Shown in pieces: positions 7,863 through 15,374 of a stretch of DNA of 53,420 nucleotides. The stretch lies in NCBI GenBank assembly GCA_016218925.1, contig JACRCR010000186.1:1-53420 (forward strand), written 5' to 3'. Made by a program: the position numbers and the translations under genes. This stretch comes from Deltaproteobacteria bacterium. Lineage in GTDB: Bacteria; Desulfobacterota; Binatia; UBA1149; CAITLU01. Position 1 is the stretch's first letter. Each line of letters starts with the position of its first letter. The notes below the pieces were generated by a model that was not told where the DNA came from, did not search any database, and was given only the letters and a program-made list of their open reading frames with translations.

Positions 7863-10448
7863 CTACTGCGCAGCAGACTCGGGAAAGGCGGCCGCCGATG
7901 GGCAGTGAAGCTCGACGGTCTGACCGACCGCGGCTTTGAGGATGGCCAGCGCGTCGCTGGCAGTTACCACGCCGCTGTCGTTGACGTCGCAGGCAGTCGG
8001 ATCGCAGGTCGAGGAGCCGACCGCGGAGCGCAGCGTCAGCAGCGCATCGGAAGCCTTTATCGCCCCGTCGCCGGTGGCATCTCCGCACATCACCGCGGGC
8101 AGCGTGGTGGTGGTAGTGGTGACGCATCCGGGCAGCCCGCTGAATTCCTTCACGCAGCCCTCGGTGAGACTGCACGAGTTGGTCGTACACTCGTCGCCGT
8201 CTTCGCAAGCGGCGTCGTCACCGGCGTGCTGGCAAGCGGCGGCGTCCTCGTTGCAAGTGTCGATGCTGCACGCCAATGCATCCGAGCAATCGCGCGCGGC
8301 GCCGGCGACGCAGCCGGCCACGGTCGAGCACAGTTCTTCGCCGTTGCAAAAGACACCGTCGTCACAGGCCGCGGCATCGGGTGCGTGGAGGCACGCCGCC
8401 TGCGCGTTGCTGCACGAATCGACGGTGCAGCCCACCGCGTCGTCGCAATCCGGAATCGGCCCGGCTCCGCACCCGGTCTGCGGATCGCAGACCTCCGTGC
8501 CGTTGCAGAAGGTCCCATCGCTGCACGCCGCCGGATTCGGCGTGTGCACGCAACTGGTTCCCTGACAACTGTCGGCCGTGCACGCCACGCCGTCGCTGCA
8601 CGCGACCACGTGAACGCAGTTGCCGCTCTGGGTGTTGCAGGTATCGATGGTGCAGTCGCTGCCATCGAAGCACAGCGGATTGGCCGGGTAGCCGCCGGTG
8701 GTCTGGGCGATGCAACTCTCGAGCTGGCAATCGTTGCTGCAACCGTCGCCGCCGGCGGTATTCCCGTCGTCGCAGGTCTCGCTCTGGTCGACCTCGCCGT
8801 TGCCGCAGACCGGACAGCCATTGAGGGTTTCGTCGAGCTGCAACTCCGGAGCCGGCGAGATGGTGCCCTGGCGCAGCGGCGGCTTGGTCGGGCTGCGGTA
8901 AACCAGCGTGTTGCGACCGCTGGTCTTGGTCGTAACCGAACTGCCCGCCAGCAGCTTCATGCTTTCGCGCGACACCAGCGTATTGGCACCGCTCAGCGTG
9001 TTGTTGTTGATCTTTGCCGTCGCGACGAACACCAGACGACAGGCTTCGAAGTCCACGGTTCCGCTCTGCTTGAGGGCGGTTACGGTCGCAGTCACGTCGG
9101 CGTCGGCGCCGGAGGTCACCGACAGGCTTCCGGCGATTCCGCCGTTGATGCGCGCGCCGAGCAGGAACGTGCCGCCCAGCGCGACCGGCCCCTGTGAGGT
9201 GGCGACAACATATCCGCCGTTTCCGCCGTCCACCTCGAGGGTCGCGGTATCGGTCGTGACCATCGAACCGCCCGCGGTCAGCGTCAGCGATCCGCCGTCG
9301 CCGTCGTTACCGTCTGCGTTGGAGCGAGCCTCTCCGGCCAGGCTCAGCACGCCGCCGGCGGCGATATCGATATCGCCGCCGTAGCCCTCGGGAATCGCGC
9401 CGCGACTGGTCAGGTCCACGTATCGCTGCACAGTCAGGTTGCGGCCCGCGTCGAGTGTCAGGTCGCCTCCGTCACCGGCCGCGGCCGGCACTTCGCCATT
9501 CTTGTGACCGACGCTGACCAGCGAAGTGTGGGTATCAAAGGAAGCACCGTTGATCGACAGGTCGCGGCCCGCGCTCAGGTCGATGTCGCCACCGTAGCCG
9601 GCACCCGAAACCGCGCTGACGTTGATGTCGGCCGACACCGTCAAGTCGCGGCCCGCCACGGCGCTCACCGATCCTCCGTCACCGTCGCCTCCGGTGACAT
9701 CGAGTATCGCGCTGCTCACGATGTCGGTGCCGGCGGTCAGATCGATCGTCCCGCCGAAAGCTTCACCGCCGCCGCCGGCTTTGATCGTGGCGGCGACGGT
9801 CAGCGAACCCGCGTGCGACTGTAGCGCCACCGAACCTCCGTCGGATGCGACTCCCGTGCCCGAAACGTCGATGGCGGCGTTCACCAGCAGATCACCGGCG
9901 GCGGCGAACGTAACGAAGGCCGGCGAGGCGGCGTTACCGCTCACCGTCGCGCCTACGGTCAGCGTTCCGGCACCGAGGCTGCAGGTGCCGAGTTCGCAAT
10001 CGGCGTTGGTCGCACAGGCCACCGCAGCGTCACCCGCGCAGGTCGACGAGACCAGGCAGGCACCGAGAGTGCAGTCTCTGGCGGCCAGACAAGGCCGCGC
10101 CGGCGAGGCCGAGCATCCGCGCCGGGCCTTGACGTTGACGGCACCGCCTGACCCGCCGCTGACAGCGCCGACACCGTTTCCGCCCAACACGACGGGACCG
10201 GCCAGGACGGTCGCCGACCCATCGAGAAAATCGAACTTCCCCGCTCCGCTCACCACCAGGGTTCGCAGCCCGAAGTTGAGCACGCTGCCACCCACCAGTT
10301 CCACGCGCTGGGTGACGTTGCACGGGTCGGCGGACGGCGCACAAACGTCGTCGGCGTTGTCGGCGACGATATCGGCGCTAGCCGGGGTCGCGCCGCCGGC
10401 GCACAGGCAGACCAGCAACAGCGCCAGAAGGAATTCGAATCGTCGCAA
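7863..10448 (-). CDS. Secreted repeat protein with Cys-rich repeats and a C-terminal dockerin-like pair
   Basis: This is an 861-residue exported protein. Residues 1-25 are a signal peptide (MRRFEFLLALLLVCLCAGG...). Residues about 40-500 consist of glycine- and valine-rich repeats (GGDIDLSAGRDLSI, GGSLTLTAGGSM) that suggest a beta-helix like those of surface adhesins. At about 546-580 is a myxococcal-type Cys-rich repeat (CGNGEVDQSETCDDGN...). About 200 residues of disulfide-rich DxxxCSIDTC-type repeats follow. Residues about 784-843 hold two calcium loops (DATGDGAIKASD and DVNDSGVVTASD) separated by helices, the dockerin type I layout. The start is TTG, 3 bases after the ABM-domain gene, chosen because it gives a perfect signal peptide. 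No cohesin or cellulase is nearby, so its attachment partner is unknown. Confidence 0.85.
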   Translation of the reverse strand: MRRFEFLLALLLVCLCAGGATPASADIVADNADDVCAPSADPCNVTQRVELVGGSVLNFGLRTLVVSGAGKFDFLDGSATVLAGPVVLGGNGVGAVSGGSGGAVNVKARRGCSASPARPCLAARDCTLGACLVSSTCAGDAAVACATNADCELGTCSLGAGTLTVGATVSGNAASPAFVTFAAAGDLLVNAAIDVSGTGVASDGGSVALQSHAGSLTVAATIKAGGGGEAFGGTIDLTAGTDIVSSAILDVTGGDGDGGSVSAVAGRDLTVSADINVSAVSGAGYGGDIDLSAGRDLSINGASFDTHTSLVSVGHKNGEVPAAAGDGGDLTLDAGRNLTVQRYVDLTSRGAIPEGYGGDIDIAAGGVLSLAGEARSNADGNDGDGGSLTLTAGGSMVTTDTATLEVDGGNGGYVVATSQGPVALGGTFLLGARINGGIAGSLSVTSGADADVTATVTALKQSGTVDFEACRLVFVATAKINNNTLSGANTLVSRESMKLLAGSSVTTKTSGRNTLVYRSPTKPPLRQGTISPAPELQLDETLNGCPVCGNGEVDQSETCDDGNTAGGDGCSNDCQLESCIAQTTGGYPANPLCFDGSDCTIDTCNTQSGNCVHVVACSDGVACTADSCQGTSCVHTPNPAACSDGTFCNGTEVCDPQTGCGAGPIPDCDDAVGCTVDSCSNAQAACLHAPDAAACDDGVFCNGEELCSTVAGCVAGAARDCSDALACSIDTCNEDAAACQHAGDDAACEDGDECTTNSCSLTEGCVKEFSGLPGCVTTTTTTLPAVMCGDATGDGAIKASDALLTLRSAVGSSTCDPTACDVNDSGVVTASDALAILKAAVGQTVELHCPSAAAFPESAAQ

Positions 10449-10451
10449 CGG

Positions 10452-10847
10452 CTACCCCTGCCCGACTTCGCCGGCGATACTGGAACCGGCCGCTTCGCCG
10501 GCAGCTTCGGTGGTCTGGATCACTTCGTGGATCTCGAGCACGTTTGGGCCGGCGAACATCTCTGCGGGTGGCCGGTTCGAATGCGCGGTCCGGAAACTGT
10601 CGCTGCGGGTCCAGTCCCAGAAGGCCGCTTCGGACTCCCAGTACGTCTGCACCAGGTAGTAGCCCTGCTCGGTCGTCGCGACCCAGCCGCCGCTGGCGTG
10701 GTCGAAGCGTCGCGCCACCGGCTTCAGGATCAGGTTCTTGACGAAGCCCGGCGAGCGATCGATCAGGTGCGCGCGGCGCCTGAAACGATCCTCGAAATCG
10801 GCTTCGTGGCCCTTGGAGACCGGAATGCGGTTGGTGACGACGATCAT
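10452..10847 (-). CDS. ABM-domain (antibiotic biosynthesis / heme-degrading type) monooxygenase-like protein
   Basis: This is a 131-residue cytoplasmic protein with a ferredoxin-like dimeric alpha-beta barrel. The N-terminal strand (MIVVTNRIPV), the helix with FEDRFRRRAHLID, PGFVKNLILKP, and YYLVQTYWESEAAFWDWTRS match the ABM family, in particular HmoA/IsdG-like members that act on heme. A heme ligand cannot be assigned with confidence, so the substrate is open. The ATG at 10847 has an AGGA site. The stop is 3 bases before the dockerin-protein start, and sufT ends 99 bases upstream, so the three may form one transcript. Confidence 0.75.
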   Translation of the reverse strand: MIVVTNRIPVSKGHEADFEDRFRRRAHLIDRSPGFVKNLILKPVARRFDHASGGWVATTEQGYYLVQTYWESEAAFWDWTRSDSFRTAHSNRPPAEMFAGPNVLEIHEVIQTTEAAGEAAGSSIAGEVGQG

Positions 10848-10946
10848 CGCGAGATCCTGTGAGCAATGGTGCGAAACAGTAAGACGCCCAAGACTAGTCG
10901 CGACCAGCGCTCAGGACAATGCGGTTTCCGCCAAGCAGCGGCCGCT

Positions 10947-11486
10947 TCAGGCGATGCCGAGCTTTCGGCGTCCCTCTTCGGAGATCATGTGCGGGGTCCA
11001 CGGCGGATCCCAGACCACCCGTACGCTGGCCGCAGTCACGCCCGGAATCGACCGGAGCTTTTCTTCGGCATCGCCGGCGATCGCGCCACCCATGCCGCAG
11101 CCGGTCGCCGTCAGCGTCATCTTGATATCGACGCGCACGCCGCCCTCGGGCAGGTCGCTGATGCGGGTGTCGTAGACGAGTCCGAGATCGACGATGTTGA
11201 CCGGGATTTCCGGGTCGTAACAGGTGCTCAGAGCCGCGGCGACGAGTTCCTCGATCTCACCCTCACCGGCGGCCAGGCGCCGCGCTTCCTCGGGGACCGG
11301 CTTGCCCAGAGCGTCCGCGTCCAGACCGGTGATGCGAAACAACCCACCGTAGGCAGGCGCCTGCACCGTGAACGATCCGCCCAGCGACTGGCTCAGATAG
11401 ACTTCGGTGCCCGCCGCCAGGGTTACGCAGTCCCCCATCGGGATCCGCACGGCATTGCAGTCACGGGTCAGTTCGAGTCGTTCCAT
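10947..11486 (-). CDS. sufT: Fe-S cluster assembly factor SufT (DUF59/MIP18 family)
   Basis: This 179-residue protein helps mature Fe-S proteins. The C-terminal DUF59 domain (about residues 80-179) has the family core CYDPEIPVNIVDLGLVYD, followed by TATGCGMGGAI with a conserved Cys and WDPPWTPHMISEEGRRKLG at the end. The N-terminal about 80 residues (MERLELTRDCNAVRIPMG...) are the beta-rich extension that separates SufT from shorter DUF59 proteins. The frame could start earlier, but ATG 11486 has a GAAGGAAG site and matches the family start. No suf operon is present; clients nearby could include IlvD and MoaA, both Fe-S enzymes (inference). Confidence 0.9.
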   Translation of the reverse strand: MERLELTRDCNAVRIPMGDCVTLAAGTEVYLSQSLGGSFTVQAPAYGGLFRITGLDADALGKPVPEEARRLAAGEGEIEELVAAALSTCYDPEIPVNIVDLGLVYDTRISDLPEGGVRVDIKMTLTATGCGMGGAIAGDAEEKLRSIPGVTAASVRVVWDPPWTPHMISEEGRRKLGIA

Positions 11487-11562
11487 GTTGTCTTCCTTCG
11501 CAGTCGCACCGGCCGGACCGATCGCAGCGGCCGGGTCAGACCCTGAGGCCGCAGTCGCGTCA

Positions 11563-11584
11563 CGAGGCTGCGGCGGCAGCCTCG
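11563..11584. repeat. Perfect 9-bp inverted repeat in the sufT-moaA divergent region
   Basis: CGAGGCTGC and GCAGCCTCG enclose a GGCG loop. The repeat lies about 77 bases upstream of the sufT ATG and about 130 bases upstream of moaA. It could be a leader hairpin of the sufT mRNA or a regulator site. No T-tract follows on either strand. Confidence 0.4.
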
Positions 11585-11715
11585 CCGCCACCCCACTCTT
11601 TCGAGCGGGCTCGCCACCATCGGCAGAGCGTCGATCCTAGAATGCTCCTGCCGGGCGGACAACCACCGCCGCGGCGCGCCCTGGCCGATCGGCCGCCGGT
11701 ACGGCTCAGTCGCCG

Positions 11716-12792
11716 ATGGACTCGTCCGCCCTCCCTCAGCATGATCCGCCGCCGATGACGACCCGATCCGCGAATGAGGACCAGGTACCGGCGCTGGACA
11801 CGATGGCGCGGCCGCTGCGCGACCTGCGCATCTCTGTCACCGACCGGTGCAACTTCCGCTGTCCCTACTGCATGCCCGCCGAGCTCTACGGCGAGCGCCA
11901 CGAGTTCCTGCCCAAACCGCAGATCCTCGCCTTTGAAGAAATCGAGAGGCTCGCGCGCCTGTTCGTCGAGGGCGGCGCGACCAAGATCCGCCTGACCGGC
12001 GGCGAGCCGCTGCTGCGTGCCGAGCTGGCCTCGCTGGTCGCGCTGTTGGCGCGCATCGACGGAGTGGCCGACCTCACGCTCACCACCAACGGCGTACGGC
12101 TCCCCGAGCAGGCGCAGGAGCTCGCGGCCGCCGGCCTGCGCCGCGTGACGGTCAGCCTGGACAGTCTCGACGACGCGGTATTCGCGACGATGAGCGGCGG
12201 CAAAGGCCGCCCCGAAACGGTCCTGGAAGGCATCGAAGCCGCAGAGCGCGCAGGTCTGCTGCCGATCAAGATCAACTGCGTGGTACAGCGCGGCGTCAAC
12301 GATCACACCATCGTCGATCTGGCGCGCTTCTTCCGCGGCAGCGGCCGCATAGTGCGCTTCATCGAGTACATGGACGTCGGCACGCTCAACCACTGGGACA
12401 GCGCCGACGTGGTCAGCGCACGCGAAATAGTCGATCGGATCGACGCGGTGTTCCCGCTCCGAGCCGCCGGGCCGAACTACCGCGGAGAAGTGGCCAGACG
12501 TTACGTATACGAAGACGGCGCGGGCGAGATAGGCATCATCGCGTCGGTAACCCAGCCGTTCTGCGGCGACTGCACGCGCGCGCGCCTGACCACCGACGGC
12601 CACTTCGTCACCTGCCTGTTCGCCTCGCAGGGAACCGACTTGCAGACCCCGCTGCGCGCCGGAGCCAGCGACGACGACCTGCGCGCGTTGCTGCGCACGA
12701 CGTGGCGCGGGCGCCGAGATCGCTACTCGGAGGAGCGCGCCGAAATCACCGATCGCCGCGACAAGCTGCAGATGTATCGCCTCGGAGGTTGA
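11716..12792 (+). CDS. moaA: GTP 3',8-cyclase MoaA
   Basis: This radical-SAM enzyme performs the first step of molybdenum cofactor synthesis, turning GTP into 3',8-cyclo-7,8-dihydro-GTP. It is 358 residues. The N-terminal 4Fe-4S motif is CNFRCPYC, followed by the SAM-binding RLTGGEPLLR. The second cluster site is CGDCTRARLTTDGHFVTC. The essential Gly-Gly C-terminus (RLGG) is present, so the enzyme looks complete. Start choice is unsure: ATG 11716 and ATG 11755 both lack a clear ribosome site, and conserved sequence begins only at about residue 32. It stands alone; the other moa/moe genes are not in this window. Confidence 0.95.
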   Translation: MDSSALPQHDPPPMTTRSANEDQVPALDTMARPLRDLRISVTDRCNFRCPYCMPAELYGERHEFLPKPQILAFEEIERLARLFVEGGATKIRLTGGEPLLRAELASLVALLARIDGVADLTLTTNGVRLPEQAQELAAAGLRRVTVSLDSLDDAVFATMSGGKGRPETVLEGIEAAERAGLLPIKINCVVQRGVNDHTIVDLARFFRGSGRIVRFIEYMDVGTLNHWDSADVVSAREIVDRIDAVFPLRAAGPNYRGEVARRYVYEDGAGEIGIIASVTQPFCGDCTRARLTTDGHFVTCLFASQGTDLQTPLRAGASDDDLRALLRTTWRGRRDRYSEERAEITDRRDKLQMYRLGG

Positions 12793-12808
12793 GCCCCGCG
12801 CGGCGCGC

Positions 12809-13555
12809 TCATTGCTGCGAAGTCCCCGGCACCGCGCCACCAGAACGATCGCGACAACAACGCGCGCCGACACTCCCCGACCTGAGGCCGCGATCGTTAC
12901 CGGAGCAGCGATCGCTGCAACCGGCGAAGTACCCGACCGGTTCGTTGGTCATGTAGGCGGCGCCGCGAAACTTGCAGTAGTCATCTTTGCAGTCCGACAT
13001 CCACTCGCTGACGTTGCCGCCGATGTCGAAGACTCCCGCCAGGCCGCCCTGACAGCCGGGCATGCTGGCCACCGCCACCGTGGTCTTGCCCGCCGCCGAG
13101 GGATTCTCGTAGGAGCCGACGTTGCAGGCGTCGCGGCGAAACTCGCCACCGTAGGGAAAAGCGCGCGCGTCGCTGCCGCGGCAGGCCGCCAGCCATTCGG
13201 CCGAGCTGCACAGCCTGCCGCCCAGATACGCGCAGAGTCTGGCGGCTCCGTCGTGGGTGATGCAGTTGATCGGATGCTCCGCCCGCCCCGGGTCGCCTCC
13301 GTTGCAGTGCGGATCCGCTTCGGCCGACGCGCACTTGCCGGCCTTCACGCAGGCCAGGAACTGCCCGGTCGTCGCTTCGGTGGCCATGATCTCGAAGGGC
13401 TTTCCCGGATGCGGCACCCACACGGCGCTCCGAGCCGAAACCGCGCCGGCCGCCGCGACCGAAGCCGTCCACGGCGCCACGCCGACTGCGGCCGGCGCCA
13501 TCGCCAGGTACAGCAACAAACAACGCCGCGCGCCGCGGAAGTGGACTTTCCTCAT
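12809..13555 (-). CDS. Secreted formylglycine-generating-enzyme-like (SUMF1/FGE domain) protein
   Basis: This is a 248-residue protein with an N-terminal hydrophobic export segment (residues 1 to about 36) and an FGE-sulfatase/C-type-lectin-like fold. Family features are TEATTGQFLACV near the N-terminus, HPINCITHDGAARLCAYLGGRLCSSAEWLAAC, AFPYGGEF, GVFDIGGNVSEW and a terminal VGARCC. The tail is unusually Cys-rich (CSDRCSGNDRG...GARCC), so the catalytic Cys pair of true FGE cannot be assigned; many relatives are non-catalytic. ATG 13555 has AAAGGAAG about 10 bases upstream. It is divergent from the LRV-repeat gene, with only 53 bases between the starts. No sulfatase gene is nearby. Confidence 0.8.
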   Translation of the reverse strand: MRKVHFRGARRCLLLYLAMAPAAVGVAPWTASVAAAGAVSARSAVWVPHPGKPFEIMATEATTGQFLACVKAGKCASAEADPHCNGGDPGRAEHPINCITHDGAARLCAYLGGRLCSSAEWLAACRGSDARAFPYGGEFRRDACNVGSYENPSAAGKTTVAVASMPGCQGGLAGVFDIGGNVSEWMSDCKDDYCKFRGAAYMTNEPVGYFAGCSDRCSGNDRGLRSGSVGARCCRDRSGGAVPGTSQQ

Positions 13556-13572
13556 GCTTGGCCGTTCTTCCT

Positions 13573-13599
13573 TTGAATCGGAACCGAGGACAGTACAAT
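13573..13599 (+). promoter_or_regulatory. Candidate promoter of the LRV-repeat gene
   Basis: TTGAAT and TACAAT are separated by 15 bases. TACAAT is a 5 of 6 match to the -10 box in very GC-rich DNA. It ends 9 bases before the ATG at 13609, so transcription would begin almost at the start codon (leaderless mRNA). The spacing is shorter than ideal. Confidence 0.4.
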
Positions 13600-13608
13600 G
13601 CCGTGACC

Positions 13609-15333
13609 ATGGATCTGCTCAAGTGGATGCGGGCACGCGGCCAGCCCGCCAACCCGTCCACGCCCGAACCCGAGCGTGCGCCGCCGTTGCGCAGCGCCGT
13701 GGCCAGCGCGCCGACGCCGGCACCCTCGGCAGCCCCGGCACCCTCGACACCCTCGACAGCTTGGGAGCCGGCGACGACCACGCAGGTCGAGCGCGGCGAG
13801 CCGCAAACCGCTGCGCACAAGGAAAACGAAGAAGAGTATTGGATCCGCTCCGCGCTCGCCGCGACGTCGCTGGCCCAGGCGCGCGACGCGCTCGAAGAGC
13901 TGCGCAGTGCAACCGGGTTGGCGGCGGTGATCATCGCCGCGACGAATCACGAGGTGGCGCGGTTTGCGCTGCGGCGGCTCGCCGACCCGAACCAACTCGC
14001 CAGCGTCGCCGAGAACGCCCGCGAGCGTTCCGTGGCGTTGCTCGCACTCGCCCAGGTCCGCGACCCCGACTCGTTGGCCGCGATTGCGCTGCGCTCGCGC
14101 GACGCGGTAGTTGCAAAGACCGCCGTCAAGCAGATCGGCGACGCGTCGCGACTGGCGCGGATCGCGCTGTCGCAGGCCGACCCGATAGTGTGCCGTGTGG
14201 CGGTAAAAGAGCTTCGAGACGAGACCCTGCTCGCCGAGGTGGCCGCCGGTGCCTGCCACGCCGAGGTCAGGCGCGCCGCCGCCGAGCGGGTGCACGAACA
14301 GGGGCTGCTGGCCGGACTGGTCGGCGCGGAGGTGGCGGGCGAAGTGCGAGCGGCTTCGCTCGCGCACCTGTCGGACGCGGCGGCGCTGGCCAAGGTCGCA
14401 GCGAACGATAGCGACGCGGCGCTGCGACTGGCTGCCCTGGCTCGCATCCAAGAGCAGGACGCTCTGGCGCACGTGGCACGCATCTCGGCGCACCCGGACT
14501 CGCGCGTGGCGGCAGCGGCGCGCGTGGACGAACCTGCGGTGTTGATCGAGCTGGCAGCGCGAGACCAGGACGCCACCGTGCGCAGGATCGCGGTGCGCCG
14601 GCTGCACGGTCAAGACACCTTTGCGGCGGTCGTCGAGCAGGGACTCTTTGCGGATGTGCGCGCGTGGGCGGCCAGCCGCCTGCACGACCCGCAGCGCCTG
14701 GATCTGCTCGCGCTCGAGGACCGCGACTGGCAGGTTCGCGCAAGTGCCACGCGCAAGCTGCGCAACCAGGGTCTGCTGGCCGCGCTACTGCGCAACGACA
14801 GCGCCTGGCAGGTGCGCGAAGCGGCGGCCAGCCGCATACGCGACGAGAGCGCGCTGGCCGAGACCGCGCGCGGCGACGAAGCCTGGCAAGTGCGCCGCGC
14901 TGCCGTGATCGCCAGCCACGACCAGGCGCTGCTCGGCAAGTGCGCGCGCTGGGACAAGGCCTGGCAGGTACGCAAGGCCGCGGTGGCCCGGCTCGACGCC
15001 GCCGCTGCGGCCGGCGGCGCCAGTAGCGCCAACGCCGCCGCACCGGCGAACGCGGCCGTGCTGGCCAATCGTGCCAAGAACGATGAAGACTGGGGGGTGC
15101 GCCGCGAAGCGGTGCGACGCTTGGCGGATCAGGAATTGCTGGCCAACCGCGCGCGCTGCGATCCGACCGCCGCCGTCCGAGCCGCGGCGGTGCGGAGACT
15201 GGAATCCGCCGCGCTGGTCGCGGCCATCGCCAAAGAAGACTCGGATGCGTCGGTACGCGAGGAAGCCGGAGTTCGGCTCGTCACGCTACGGGCGGGCGGC
15301 GATACTGGGGCTGCGACGATCGACGAAAACTGA
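13609..15333 (+). CDS. Leucine-rich-variant / HEAT-like repeat protein
   Basis: This is a 574-residue, apparently cytoplasmic protein with no signal peptide. After a Pro/Ala-rich N-terminal 65 residues, it consists of about 20 helical repeats of 22-26 residues. These follow the pattern D-x-x-W-x-VR-x-A-A-x-R-L-x-x-x-x-L-L-A-x-x-A, clearest at EAWQVRRAAV and KAWQVRKAAVARL. This is the LRV (VR-motif) or HEAT-EZ type solenoid used for protein binding. One repeat near residue 470 is interrupted by an Ala/Gly-rich insert. The ATG at 13609 is chosen; an upstream frame exists (13558) but the proposed promoter lies within it. The function of the solenoid is unknown. Confidence 0.85.
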   Translation: MDLLKWMRARGQPANPSTPEPERAPPLRSAVASAPTPAPSAAPAPSTPSTAWEPATTTQVERGEPQTAAHKENEEEYWIRSALAATSLAQARDALEELRSATGLAAVIIAATNHEVARFALRRLADPNQLASVAENARERSVALLALAQVRDPDSLAAIALRSRDAVVAKTAVKQIGDASRLARIALSQADPIVCRVAVKELRDETLLAEVAAGACHAEVRRAAAERVHEQGLLAGLVGAEVAGEVRAASLAHLSDAAALAKVAANDSDAALRLAALARIQEQDALAHVARISAHPDSRVAAAARVDEPAVLIELAARDQDATVRRIAVRRLHGQDTFAAVVEQGLFADVRAWAASRLHDPQRLDLLALEDRDWQVRASATRKLRNQGLLAALLRNDSAWQVREAAASRIRDESALAETARGDEAWQVRRAAVIASHDQALLGKCARWDKAWQVRKAAVARLDAAAAAGGASSANAAAPANAAVLANRAKNDEDWGVRREAVRRLADQELLANRARCDPTAAVRAAAVRRLESAALVAAIAKEDSDASVREEAGVRLVTLRAGGDTGAATIDEN

Positions 15334-15334
15334 A

Positions 15335-15363
15335 CGGCGGCGGCGCGCGATGCGCCGCCGCCG
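15335..15363. terminator. Convergent hairpin terminator
   Basis: A perfect 12-bp GC stem (CGGCGGCGGCGC / GCGCCGCCGCCG) with a 5-base loop lies immediately after the stop of the LRV gene and 11 bases past the stop of the DUF1329 gene. On the minus strand TTCAGTTTTC follows, a weak T-rich tract. It can serve both convergent genes. Confidence 0.7.
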
Positions 15364-15374
15364 CCGATAGTTGC

